Below, in pieces: positions 16,555-25,600 of a stretch of DNA of 33,707 bases. A program made the position numbers and the translations under genes. The DNA lies in NCBI GenBank assembly GCA_031289275.1, contig JAITPV010000159.1:1-33707 (forward strand). Reading direction: 5' to 3'. The DNA is from Tannerella sp. (GTDB lineage: Bacteria > Bacteroidota > Bacteroidia > Bacteroidales > Tannerellaceae). Positions within the stretch are counted from its first letter, which is position 1; every line of letters starts with the position of its first letter. Under the pieces are notes generated by a model that worked only from the letters and a program-made list of their open reading frames with translations, made no database searches and was not told the origin of the DNA.

Positions 16555-17898
16555 ATGGCAAAGAACAAGAAAAGAAAAAAAGTGTCGTCTCCGCATGTAA
16601 AACCGTTATCGGTTTGGGACTCGAAAAGTCATTTCGACTATTGCTGTGCAATGGCGCGAAAGTTTTTCCAAGCGCTTGGGGAAGCGCCGGAGTCGTTTGA
16701 TACATTTACCAAAAGACAAAAGCAGTCGCTATTCCGCGTCGAAATGGCGTTACCGCGTATCTCTGCTGCGCCGGGACATGCGGTGCCAAGGCAATATATC
16801 CGGTACATCCAAAGCAGTTTGATCTATGCCCTGCGGGCGGAGCATTTCGACAAATCCCTCGGACTGACGTGGATGGATATGGTTATATGCGGGCACACAT
16901 TGATGTTGACCTTCCGTACCCAAAATTTCTTGCTGAATTTACCCGAAAAACAACGGGAAATTGTGGACAGAATGAATGTCGTTATCGAAAAAAAGCAACT
17001 GCTCATCGAGGTCTACAACTGCGTGATGGCGCATGTAAAAACCACGCTGATGTTGCTTTCACAGCCCAACTTCCGCATCTATGGTCTGCATACGGATATA
17101 AAGCTTGTTACGTCGGGGAAAGGCGTGGCGTTTGTCGTGTTGATCAGCTCGCAGGAAGGCCAGTCTCTGAAGTTCAAATACCGGAACCGGGAACGTACCG
17201 GATACCGTGTGGCGACCGGAAAATTCATGGATACCGAATATGTCGGCGCGACGATCGCTTTCAACAAGATTTACCCGTCGGTCAAGCAGGACAGAACACT
17301 GAATATTTACGTACAATCACATGCCCTGCACCGCTTCAAGGAGCGTATCGACACGCTGCATCCCATCTTGCGAAATCAGGTACTTCTCATGTCCCTCATG
17401 TACGTCCAGCGGACGGTGACAGGCACCAGCGGATCGCAACTGATCGCTTGCGTGGTGCCTACCGAACAAAACATCGGTTATTTTACCTTTACCATTGATG
17501 GCAACAATCTGCTTGTGCTCACGTTACTGCCCCTGTTAAGCCCGGATGTCCCCGAAGGCCGTATCCTGTGCGAACGCCTGAACCTCAGTAAAACCGATCT
17601 GCAATACCTCGGAATGGATAAACTGAGTTTTTTCTACGATGTGGATCTTGAACAAATCCCCGTATTGAAGAAGATTCTGATTGAAGAACTGGATTTGGGC
17701 TACGTAAAAGACCTGTACAACAGCTATCGGGCGGAATCAGGGAACGAGGCTTTCGACGAAAAGAAAACGCACTTTGTGAAGCATTTCTTTCGCGACATCG
17801 AAAAACAGTCACCCGGTCACGCCGAGATATTGAACGAAATAGCAGAGGCGGAAACAAACCGTGCAACACTCATTCCCGAAATTCTTCCGTCAACTTGA
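16555..17898 (+). CDS. Conserved-looking hypothetical protein, 447 aa
   Basis: I do not recognise this protein. It has a strongly basic N-terminus (MAKNKKRKKVSSPHVKP), no signal peptide and no membrane segment, so it should be cytosolic; the basic start could bind nucleic acid. The rest is a mix of helix and strand. Segments that could serve as family markers are SHFDYCCAMARKFFQALGE, LRAEHFDKSLGLTWMDMVI, VQSHALHRFKERIDTL (which has a His/Arg/Lys/Glu cluster) and DKLSFFYDVDLEQIPVLKK. Codon use resembles the housekeeping neighbours, so it is likely native. It has its own promoter. Its 3' end overlaps the end of alaX by 29 bp on the opposite strand. The spacer before it carries the repeat block. 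Confidence 0.75.
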   Translation: MAKNKKRKKVSSPHVKPLSVWDSKSHFDYCCAMARKFFQALGEAPESFDTFTKRQKQSLFRVEMALPRISAAPGHAVPRQYIRYIQSSLIYALRAEHFDKSLGLTWMDMVICGHTLMLTFRTQNFLLNLPEKQREIVDRMNVVIEKKQLLIEVYNCVMAHVKTTLMLLSQPNFRIYGLHTDIKLVTSGKGVAFVVLISSQEGQSLKFKYRNRERTGYRVATGKFMDTEYVGATIAFNKIYPSVKQDRTLNIYVQSHALHRFKERIDTLHPILRNQVLLMSLMYVQRTVTGTSGSQLIACVVPTEQNIGYFTFTIDGNNLLVLTLLPLLSPDVPEGRILCERLNLSKTDLQYLGMDKLSFFYDVDLEQIPVLKKILIEELDLGYVKDLYNSYRAESGNEAFDEKKTHFVKHFFRDIEKQSPGHAEILNEIAEAETNRATLIPEILPST

Positions 17899-18343
17899 AC
17901 CGCAGCCGCAATCGTCCGTCGGCATAGTCATGGTTGAGCAGTTTGAAATGTCCTGTTTCGGAGGTATTGCCGACATGTTGCCCGATGCAGGCGCAGGCGT
18001 CGTAATCGCCCACGCGGACAATGCGTAACGTCTCCGAGACATTTTCCGGGAGTTTGCTCAAATCAACGTATGACTCCGCTTCGAGGCGGGTCATGAAATC
18101 GCATGTGACGGACAGATGAAGGTCTATCACTTCGTTGACTTTCCGTTCCACTTCGGCCAGTTGTTCCGCCGTCGGAGCTTCCGGAAGCAAATAATCGCAT
18201 TTCGATTTTTTCCGTTCGATATGCGCATTTTGTGAGCGTGGACAGCCAAACATCCGCACCATCGTTTGATTCAGTATATGCTCAGCCGTGTGCATCGGCG
18301 GATATTCCGCTTTATGATGCGCGTTTAATTCCATTGTTTCCAT
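17870..18343 (-). CDS. AlaX-like alanyl-tRNA editing protein
   Basis: AlaX proteins are free-standing relatives of the alanyl-tRNA synthetase editing domain and remove wrongly attached serine or glycine from tRNA-Ala. The start is placed at ATG 18343 because the track start is TTG. The 157-aa product has both zinc-binding motifs of the family: H18-x3-H22 (MHTAEHILNQTM) and C119-x3-H123 (CIGQHVGNT). It is a short form with no glycine-rich insertion, so the exact specificity is not certain. It is divergent from sufS and has its own promoter; its end overlaps the unknown 447-aa gene. A second-additional-domain protein acting on another tRNA is the main alternative. Confidence 0.82.
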   Translation of the reverse strand: METMELNAHHKAEYPPMHTAEHILNQTMVRMFGCPRSQNAHIERKKSKCDYLLPEAPTAEQLAEVERKVNEVIDLHLSVTCDFMTRLEAESYVDLSKLPENVSETLRIVRVGDYDACACIGQHVGNTSETGHFKLLNHDYADGRLRLRFKLTEEFRE

Positions 18344-18381
18344 ATAAACCAAGTTTTATTTAACAGGTTTTATAACCGGTG

Positions 18382-18412
18382 CAAACTTAGATGAAAAATC
18401 CAAGTTATACAA
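18382..18412 (-). promoter_or_regulatory. Promoter of the AlaX-like gene
   Basis: On the minus strand: TTG (18410-18412), 20 nt, TAAGTTTG (18382-18389). It lies about 40 bases before the ATG. Confidence 0.6.
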
Positions 18413-18538
18413 GCGATTTGAAAAGAAAGGGAGAAATGACGGGTTCGCAGTACCATGTTGCAAAATATTTTTTTCGATTATATAGTAGGTTGCTAACAGT
18501 AAAGAACGCCAAGCGTCACCGATTTTTATTTCTCGTAC

Positions 18539-18569
18539 TTGTGAATCCGAATATTTTCATGTAAGTTTG
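18539..18569 (+). promoter_or_regulatory. Promoter of sufS-rnhB
   Basis: TTG at 18539-18541, 20 nt, then TAAGTTTG at 18562-18569. The track start (TTG 18567) lies in the -7 box; ATG 18597 is used. Confidence 0.7.
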
Positions 18570-18596
18570 CTTCCCCTAAACCCAAAAGCAAATTTT

Positions 18597-19799
18597 ATGT
18601 TAGATATTCAGTCCATACGTTCGGATTTTCCAATTCTGCAAAATAAGGTGTACGGCAAGCCTCTGGTCTATCTTGATAATGCGGCGACGACACAAAAGCC
18701 ACGCTGCGTTGTCGAAAAATTAACGGAAGGTTATTACCACGCCAATGCCAATATACACCGCGGCGTGCACTTCCTCAGCCAGCAAGCCACCGAAGCGCAC
18801 GAAGACGCCCGCCGTTCGGTGCAACAGTTCCTGCATGTGCGTTCCGCGACGGAAATCATCTTTACGCGCGGCACCACCGAAGCCATCAACATGCTTGCAT
18901 CAAGCTACGGCAAAGCCTATATGCAACCGGGCGACGAAGTGATCGTTTCCGCAATGGAACATCATTCGAACATCGTCCCCTGGCAGTTGCAGGGGATGAC
19001 CCTGAAGGTGATCCCGCTCAACGAACGCGGCGAACCGGATATGGAGGCCTTCGCCCGGTTGTTTTCCGGACGGACGCGCTTAGTCGCTGTCGCGCATGTA
19101 TCCAACGTGCTGGGAACCATCAATCCCGTAGCCGAAATCATCCGGATTGCCCATCAGCACGAGACGCCGGTACTGATCGACGGAGCGCAGGCCGTAGCGC
19201 ATATGCGGGTCGACGTGCAGGCATTGGATGCCGACTTTTATGCGTTCTCCGGACATAAAATCTACGCGCCTGCCGGCATCGGCGTCCTCTACGGCAAGGA
19301 ATCCTGGCTGGAACGCCTCCCTCCCTATCAGGGCGGCGGGGAGATGATCGCTTCCGTTTCGTTCGAGAAGACGACGTTCAACGAACTGCCCTACAAATTT
19401 GAAGCCGGCACGCCTGATTTTATCGGAAGCACCGCCCTGGCCGAAGCCCTGCGTTATGTGACGGCGTTTGGCTGGGATGCCGTCGCCGCGCATGAGGATT
19501 CCCTGCTGGCCTGCGCCACACAACGGCTCGGCGCCATCGAAGGGATGCGCTTCTTCGGACAGGCGGCGCAGAAAAGCAGCGTGCTTTCTTTTGCCTTGGG
19601 GCATATCCATCATTACGATACGGGCATGTTGTTAGACCGGCTGGGGATTGCCGTGCGTACGGGTCATCACTGCGCAGAGCCGTTGATGCGGACGCTGGGC
19701 GTGGAAGGAACGGTGCGTGCCTCGTTTGCCCTGTATAATACTACGGAAGAGGTGGAGGCGCTGGCGGCAGGTATTGAACGTGTAAAAAGCATGTTTTGA
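18597..19799 (+). CDS. sufS: Cysteine desulfurase SufS
   Basis: A PLP enzyme that takes sulfur from cysteine for Fe-S cluster assembly. The 400-aa product has the family start (RSDFPILQNKVYGKPLVYLDNAATTQKP), the cofactor lysine in SGHK (K221), VLIDGAQA, and the catalytic cysteine in RTGHHCAEPL (C359). Group II signatures (HHCAEP and the ANIHRGVHFLS motif) separate it from IscS. The start is ATG 18597 because the track start is inside the promoter. The usual neighbours sufBCD are not in this window; it is instead fused in transcription to rnhB, whose ATG follows its stop directly. It presumably serves a SUF system encoded elsewhere. Confidence 0.95.
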   Translation: MLDIQSIRSDFPILQNKVYGKPLVYLDNAATTQKPRCVVEKLTEGYYHANANIHRGVHFLSQQATEAHEDARRSVQQFLHVRSATEIIFTRGTTEAINMLASSYGKAYMQPGDEVIVSAMEHHSNIVPWQLQGMTLKVIPLNERGEPDMEAFARLFSGRTRLVAVAHVSNVLGTINPVAEIIRIAHQHETPVLIDGAQAVAHMRVDVQALDADFYAFSGHKIYAPAGIGVLYGKESWLERLPPYQGGGEMIASVSFEKTTFNELPYKFEAGTPDFIGSTALAEALRYVTAFGWDAVAAHEDSLLACATQRLGAIEGMRFFGQAAQKSSVLSFALGHIHHYDTGMLLDRLGIAVRTGHHCAEPLMRTLGVEGTVRASFALYNTTEEVEALAAGIERVKSMF

Positions 19800-20438
19800 A
19801 TGTCTCTCTTGCCCTATCTCGAAGCAGACCGTGTGGAAGCCGGTTGTGACGAAGCCGGTAGTGGCTGTCTGGCCGGAGCCGTATTTGCTGCCGCGGTGAT
19901 TTTGCCGCCGGATTTTTATAACTGCAAATTGAATGACAGCAAACAGTTGAACGAGAAACTGCGTTACGCCTTGCGCTTCATCATCGAGCGCGAAGCCACC
20001 GCCTGGGCGGTCGGCATGGTTGAGCCGGAAGAAATCGACCGGATCAACATCCAGCGGGCGTCTTTTCTGGCGATGCACCGCGCCATCGGACAACTGAACA
20101 TTCGCCCCGAGCATCTCCTGATCGACGGCAACTGCTTCACGCCTTATCCTGAAATATGCCATACGACGGTGGTCAAGGGCGACGGTATATATGCCGCAAT
20201 CGCGGCCGCCTCGGTGTTGGCCAAGACCTATCGCGACGATTATATGCAACAGCTGCACAAGGAATATCCGGTGTACTGTTGGGCAAAAAACAAAGGCTAT
20301 CCCACGCCGGCACACCGCGAGGCCATCCGCAGAAACGGCGTCACGCCTTATCACCGGATAAGTTTCAGGCTCCTTCCGACCGAACAGCTACTCCAGTGCA
20401 GGAACAAGGCACGCCGGGCGAAAACGCCATTCGGTTAA
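19800..20438 (+). CDS. rnhB: Ribonuclease HII
   Basis: RNase HII cuts RNA within RNA-DNA hybrids and removes single ribonucleotides built into DNA. The 212-aa product has the family catalytic acids D17 and E18 ([11 protein letters not shown]), D109 (LIDGN) and D146 (YRDDYM), plus [14 protein letters not shown] and YHRISFR near the end. It begins at ATG 19800, joined to the sufS stop as TGAATG, so translation is probably coupled. Length is normal. There is no terminator just after it; the next structured element is the putative small-RNA unit. Confidence 0.95.
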   Translation: MSLLPYLEADRVEAGCDEAGSGCLAGAVFAAAVILPPDFYNCKLNDSKQLNEKLRYALRFIIEREATAWAVGMVEPEEIDRINIQRASFLAMHRAIGQLNIRPEHLLIDGNCFTPYPEICHTTVVKGDGIYAAIAAASVLAKTYRDDYMQQLHKEYPVYCWAKNKGYPTPAHREAIRRNGVTPYHRISFRLLPTEQLLQCRNKARRAKTPFG

Positions 20439-20474
20439 CATTCATGATACGGATGACTAACAACTAATAGTGAT

Positions 20475-20524
20475 CCGGTTCGTAAATATCCCCATATGTG
20501 GGTATTTTACAGATGTAAAACCGG
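20475..20524 (+). promoter_or_regulatory. Nested palindrome, possible operator
   Basis: CCGGTT (20475-20480) and AACCGG (20519-20524) enclose a second dyad centred on CATATG: AAATATCCCCATATGTGGG and its right arm, spanning about 20484-20508. Seven of nine arm positions match. It sits immediately upstream of a TACTTTTG box, where an activator or repressor would bind. No regulator is encoded nearby. Confidence 0.5.
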
Positions 20525-20527
20525 TAT

Positions 20528-20655
20528 TACTTTTGTCATCAAATTGCAATGCGTACCATTTTTTAGAAAAAAGCGAAGATTGCGTAACCACAAAACAAAT
20601 AAATTTCAGCTTAGTCGTTGCTTTCAAGGCCGGATGGATCTCCGGCTTTGTTTTT
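20528..20655 (+). ncRNA. Candidate small-RNA gene: promoter box, hairpin and terminator
   Basis: TACTTTTG (20528-20535) fits TAnnTTTG, and the start of transcription would be near 20542. The predicted RNA of about 110 nt has no ORF. It folds with GCAAT (20546-20550) pairing to ATTGC (20579-20583) and TTTTTT (20559-20564) to AAAAAA (20567-20572), leaving a GCGTACCA/GCGAAG internal loop. It ends in an intrinsic terminator, GCCGGA-TGGATC-TCCGGC followed by TTTGTTTTT (20629-20655). No good -33 box is visible, so it may need an activator at the palindrome. It could also be the remains of a lost gene's promoter. Confidence 0.45.
20629..20655 (+). terminator. Intrinsic terminator of the candidate small RNA
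   Basis: Six-base-pair GC-rich stem (GCCGGA/TCCGGC), six-base loop and a T-rich tail. On the plus strand, about 190 bases after rnhB, so it could also end rnhB read-through. Confidence 0.75.
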
Positions 20656-20828
20656 GGTGCGCCGTGCATAAGGAAGACGGTGTTATCGTCAGGGCTACCC
20701 GGTTTAATCTTTTGTAAATCATTATCAACATGGAAAGGAGCAAGGTCAATACTCCGATGGGTTATCGTTAGGGTATCAGATGGGGAACGCTCCTTTCCTC
20801 GCGGTAAACCTGTCCCCTGTAAAAGAAA
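20656..20828. other. Unassigned interval with a long-range inverted repeat
   Basis: GGAAAGGAGC (20732-20741) is exactly repeated in reverse as GCTCCTTTCC (20789-20798), with 47 bases between. The track ORF 20470-20874 runs across two terminators and is not accepted as a gene. Nothing else is recognised. Confidence 0.4.
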
Positions 20829-20867
20829 AAACCTGTCTGAAAGTCTTTGGGACTTTCAGACAGGTTT
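20829..20867 (-). terminator. Intrinsic terminator of the susC-susD operon
   Basis: A perfect 17-bp inverted repeat (AAACCTGTCTGAAAGTC at 20829-20845 and its complement at 20851-20867) with a five-base loop. Read on the minus strand it is followed by TTTTTCTTTT. It begins 21 bases after the susD stop. Confidence 0.92.
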
Positions 20868-20887
20868 AGGATGAAATGACCAACCGG

Positions 20888-22621
20888 TTATTTTTTCTGC
20901 CACCAAGTGGCTACGGTTGGATCATCTTCGCCTCTTGCAGCTTGCCAGTTGTCGAAATTATCGGAAATCTCGGTTGATTGCATGGGCAATCGTTTGAAAT
21001 TTCTGAAATAAGCGGGCAAGCCTTCGAAGGCTTCGGGTATCAGGTACGGAAGAGCGGCGTCTCCTTTCTCTAAACGCAGGAAGAAGGCATCGTGAGGACG
21101 GAGTACATATTCTATCCAGCGTTGCGTGTAAATCAGCCCCAATTTGTTGGGATTTTTGTCCCAGTCTACTTTGGGGTTACTCAAGAACCGTTCGATGTCT
21201 GCCGTATTCGGTTTCGTGGGCAAATCCACCCACGGGCTTTGATGACCGCTCGGCGCCTGCTGTGTATAAGCAAGGTCATACCAGAATTTTACGGAAGTGA
21301 TCAATCCTGTGACATAATGCTCTTTTGCCTTTGTCAAATCCTGGAAACCGAGGTCTTCCCTGGCGTATATTTCGGCCAGCATGAACTGTACTTCGGCTGC
21401 ACTGTACCATATTTGCGGATGAGAGGTCACATTGCCTTTTACGATATTATAATTCAAGGGTGAAGACGTAACACCGGGGTTCATCAACCCATAGTAACCG
21501 GCATCTCCGTTTTCTTCCCTGTTATTATGATAGGCTCTGACACCTCTGTCGCTCCAGTCGAGTTCAAAATTCTCCGTAGCGCTTCTTTGGCCGAATCCCT
21601 GGGTAAGGGGAATGTATCGTGTTCCCAGGTCGGCTTTGTCCATAAAGATTACGGCGCGGGGGTCAAAGAAATCGCTTCCGTCTACACTGGTGGGTGCATC
21701 CGACAACTGATTCCACAAGGCCGTACCGATACGAAGCGTGTTGTTGTAATAAACCATCAGCCCCGGCTCGCCATTTACGCCGTCCATTTCGCCGCGTCCG
21801 AAATTCACTCCGGCGGTAAACGCATCCAGGTCGAAATTCGCGAGGTCATAGCCTTTGGCCGGCGCCGGCAGGGTAGCCGAACTGTTGAGCACTTTTCCGA
21901 TAATGGTTTTCGCCGCCGCCGGATCGACATTCGACATCCTCAAAGCATGTTTCAGACGGATGGTGTTCGCAAAACTTTTCCACCTTTCGGTATTGCTCTT
22001 AAAGAGAATATCGTTGTTGCCATACGCGCCGTCATTGGGACTGAGATTGTCAATCGCCTCGTCCAAGTCTGCCAGCAGGCTTTTGTAGATAGATTCCTGC
22101 GTGTCGTATTTGGGACGATAGATGGGACTCGTACCGAAAGCCCTGCCGGCTTCCGAGTAGGGCATATCTCCAAAAAGATCCGTAATATCAAAGACCAACT
22201 TGGCTCTCAATATTCTGAGAATGGCCAACTGATTTTTTTTCTGCCCTTCGCTTGTGGCGGAAGAAAGAATCATGTTTTCCAGATAATTCGCATTCGCCAT
22301 GAAGTTTTTGAAACTGTCCCATGACGTATCGGTAGCGCGTGCAACCGACATTTGGGTAAAGCTACCCGTTGGCGCACCGTCGCTGGTAATCGTTCCTACC
22401 TGCGACAGATAATACAAGTACCCAAAACCGTAATCATAGGAAAAATTCCCATTAAACGGATTCATAAAATCCAATAATCCGGTAAACATATACGGTTCGT
22501 TGGTTTGCGTCGGATTCTTAGGGTCGGTATTCAATTCTTCAAACCCTTCGGTGCAGGCGGAAGAAAACATCAAACAAGTTGCTATTAAACAACTGGATAT
22601 ATTATATATTAACTTTTTCAT
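20888..22621 (-). CDS. SusD/RagB family nutrient-binding lipoprotein
   Basis: SusD-like proteins sit on the cell surface and form the lid of the SusC transporter, binding glycan or peptide ligands. The 577-aa product has a lipoprotein signal ending FSSAC (C23), then the family's TEGFEELNTDPKNPT. It has helical TPR-like segments (NQLAILRILRAKLVFDITDLFGDMPYSEA, RWKSFANTIRLKHALRMSNV) and a C-terminal RPHDAFFLRLEKG/FKRLP region. It belongs to the SusD-like subgroup often met without glycoside hydrolases, and none is present here, so the ligand could be a sugar, peptide or other nutrient. It lies 11 bases after susC in the same operon and ends in a strong terminator. Confidence 0.92.
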   Translation of the reverse strand: MKKLIYNISSCLIATCLMFSSACTEGFEELNTDPKNPTQTNEPYMFTGLLDFMNPFNGNFSYDYGFGYLYYLSQVGTITSDGAPTGSFTQMSVARATDTSWDSFKNFMANANYLENMILSSATSEGQKKNQLAILRILRAKLVFDITDLFGDMPYSEAGRAFGTSPIYRPKYDTQESIYKSLLADLDEAIDNLSPNDGAYGNNDILFKSNTERWKSFANTIRLKHALRMSNVDPAAAKTIIGKVLNSSATLPAPAKGYDLANFDLDAFTAGVNFGRGEMDGVNGEPGLMVYYNNTLRIGTALWNQLSDAPTSVDGSDFFDPRAVIFMDKADLGTRYIPLTQGFGQRSATENFELDWSDRGVRAYHNNREENGDAGYYGLMNPGVTSSPLNYNIVKGNVTSHPQIWYSAAEVQFMLAEIYAREDLGFQDLTKAKEHYVTGLITSVKFWYDLAYTQQAPSGHQSPWVDLPTKPNTADIERFLSNPKVDWDKNPNKLGLIYTQRWIEYVLRPHDAFFLRLEKGDAALPYLIPEAFEGLPAYFRNFKRLPMQSTEISDNFDNWQAARGEDDPTVATWWQKK

Positions 22622-22632
22622 ATGCCTTATTT

Positions 22633-25600
22633 TTAGAATGATAAATTAAGAGTAAAGCCATAACTTCTGGAGACGGGGTTAGCCCCAAATTCGATTCCCT
22701 GCGAGTTGCCCGCTCCGTTAGAACCTCCCGGATTCAAGCCCAGGGGCGCATTATCGTATATATAGAAAAGGTTTCGCCCTACCAATGACAGGGTGGCGCC
22801 TTGAATGAATTTCACTTTGCTGAGCAGTTTCGAATCCAGTTGATAACTCAATATCAACTCGCGAAAGTTCACCCACGTATTATCATATACACTTGGCGTG
22901 GCAGCCAGTCTTCCCCACGATCCGTAATGTTTATAAAAGTCGGTATAATGCGTTACAATATCATTTTTCACATACGCTCCATTCACTTCACGCACACCGT
23001 CGAGAATGACTCCGATATTGGCTGTATGGCCTACGCCATCCGGGTCTGTCCAGGAGTAAGGTAAACCGCCGCCGTTACGTTCTTTTACGGTGTTGGCGCC
23101 TCCTCCGAAACCGGTCATGGTAGCATACGAGCCGTACCACATATCACCGCCTATGCTCATGTCGATGAAAGCGCTTAACGAGATGTTTTTGTAACGGAAT
23201 GAATTCATAATACCTCCCGTCAGATCGGGAGTGGCATTGCCTATCGCCACTTTCGAGGCGGTTATTTGCCACGACTTTCCATCGGCGTTCACGATCCGGT
23301 TTCCGTTGTCATCGTAAAGGAAATCATAGCCGTAGATGACGCCGTAATTCTGTCCCGGTACTAATTCGATGGAAGGGCCATCGTTACCGAAGATACCGCC
23401 CAGGTTTACTTTTTCAGCCCCTTCGACCAAGCGAAGCAATTTATTCCTCGAACGGGTGCCCGTGAGCGTGAGGTCCCAACGGAAATCCTTCGTTCTGACG
23501 GGAATCAGGTTCACCATAAATTCAAATCCTTTCGTCTGCAACTGTCCTTCATTAATACGCATTCCGCTGGCTCCCGACGAGAGTGGAAGCGGAGAATCAA
23601 GTATCTGGTTGGTCGAATTGGTATCAAAATAGGTGAACTCAAGCGTAAGCCGGTCGTTGAAGAAGCCCAGATTACCACCAAACTCCCAGGTATTGGTCTT
23701 CTGCGGCTTCAAATTTGTTGAGGGCACCGCGCCCGGCAATTTGTTCCAGGTAGCCGTCCCTAACGTTCCGGATGCAAAAGTAGGATCCAACAGGAAGGGG
23801 GTTTCATCGGAGGCAGAATAGGCGTGTGCGATCCTGACTTTACCATAGCTGAAGGCATCCGATTTCCAATCGAAGGCATCGGTAAACACAAAACTGCCGT
23901 TTACCGACGGATAGAAATAGGAGTTGTTGCCCTGGGGCAAAGTAGATGACCAGTCGTTACGTCCGGTAACATCCAGGAAGGCATAATTCTTATAGGACAA
24001 GTTCAGGTATGCGTAAACAGACTGGACTTCCTTGCGGAAAAAGTCTTCTTCGGGAATATTATTTTTGAAATTGGTATTCGCCGGATCGTAGTTCCTTAAA
24101 AGATAGATGTAGGGTGAACTCATATTGGTATCCGTTCCACCCCTCATTAAATAGTAATCGCGCTTGTAATACACGCCGCCCAGTCCGCCGGTCACGTTGA
24201 TGTCGGGAAAGATGTTTTCCTTGGTCGCTATTAAAGAGGCTTCATGGTTGTATTCTATATTACGCCCCACCTGCCTTCCATAACGGCCGTCCAGCGTCCC
24301 CGTAACATCGCGGGGAGGTTGATACCTTATGTTATCAATGTTTTCGTTATCCATACCCAACTGCACTTTGGCTTTCAGCCAGGAAGCAATATCATAATTC
24401 ACGGCGATAGAGCCTAACAGTCTTTTTTTGTAATGGCTGTCGTCCAGGGTATTCAACCTCCAGTAGTAATATCTTTCCATGGATTTACCACCGGGGCCGC
24501 CGTTATCGTTACGGGTGCCGTCCGGATTTTTCCAGATGTCTTTTTCGAGATCCAGGTTATAGGAACGGGGCAAAAGATAGTTCCATATTTTCCCGCCACC
24601 GGTGTTATCGTGTCCAAACGGCACAAAATTTTTCTGGTGATTATCGAAGTATGATATATTCACATCGGCTGAAATCTTTTCGGAAACCATCAAATGACCT
24701 CCCAGGTTCAACGTTGTACGTTGCTGGCCGCTATTGATTCGGAACCCGCTGTTATCATAATGCGTGGCAGACAGGCGGATGGTTCCTTTTTCGCTCCCAC
24801 CCGAAAAAGCCACGTTATAGGTCTGGCTTAAGCCCGACTCCCAGATACTTTTTATGTTGTCCGGCAGAGGTGAATAAGGACGCAATTCGCCGTCCCACCA
24901 ACGCACCATCGTGCCGTCCATTCTCGGCCCCCAACTGTTGGCGCCGTTCCATTCGTCAAAAGGCGCCATGGTAAAATCTCCCGCCGCATTTTTCTGGAAA
25001 GGAGGTATTCCCCATTGAGACGCATATCCCAAAGAACCCTGACCGTATTCATTCTGATAATCGCCATAACGATAAAAATCGGTCGATATGATGCTGGCAT
25101 TAAAATCAATCCCGATTCCCGAATGTTTGGCTCCTTTTTTCGTCGTGATCAGGATCACTCCGTTCGCGCCGCGTGCGCCATACAAGGCTGCCGCCGCCGG
25201 GCCTTTGAGGATTGACATGTCTTCGATGTCAAACGCATTAAGGTCATTGGCGCTGCTTCCCCAGTCCGTACCGCTTTCATTGCTGGTTGTACCGGGGTCG
25301 TTCGTAATAGGCACACCGTCGACAATAAACAAAGGTTGGTTGTTCTTGTTTTTGTCGATACTGTTGTTACCACGGATAACGATTCTGGTGGAACCGCCTT
25401 CCAAAGTATTCGTCGCTGGAATGATTACTCCCGCAACCTTACCGCTTAACGCACTGATTACGTTAGGCGCTGCCGCCTTCACAAAGGCTTCTCCTTTTAC
25501 GGTTTCCTGGGCAAATCCGATGGATCGTTTTTCTCTTTTGATACCCAAGGCAGTAACTACCACTTCGGCCAAAGTCTGTGCATCTTCAACCAGTTTGACC

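Noticed and set aside
20470-20874. 134-aa plus-strand ORF after rnhB
   Set aside because: It crosses a palindrome, a promoter box and two terminators, has no ribosome-binding site and no recognisable motif.
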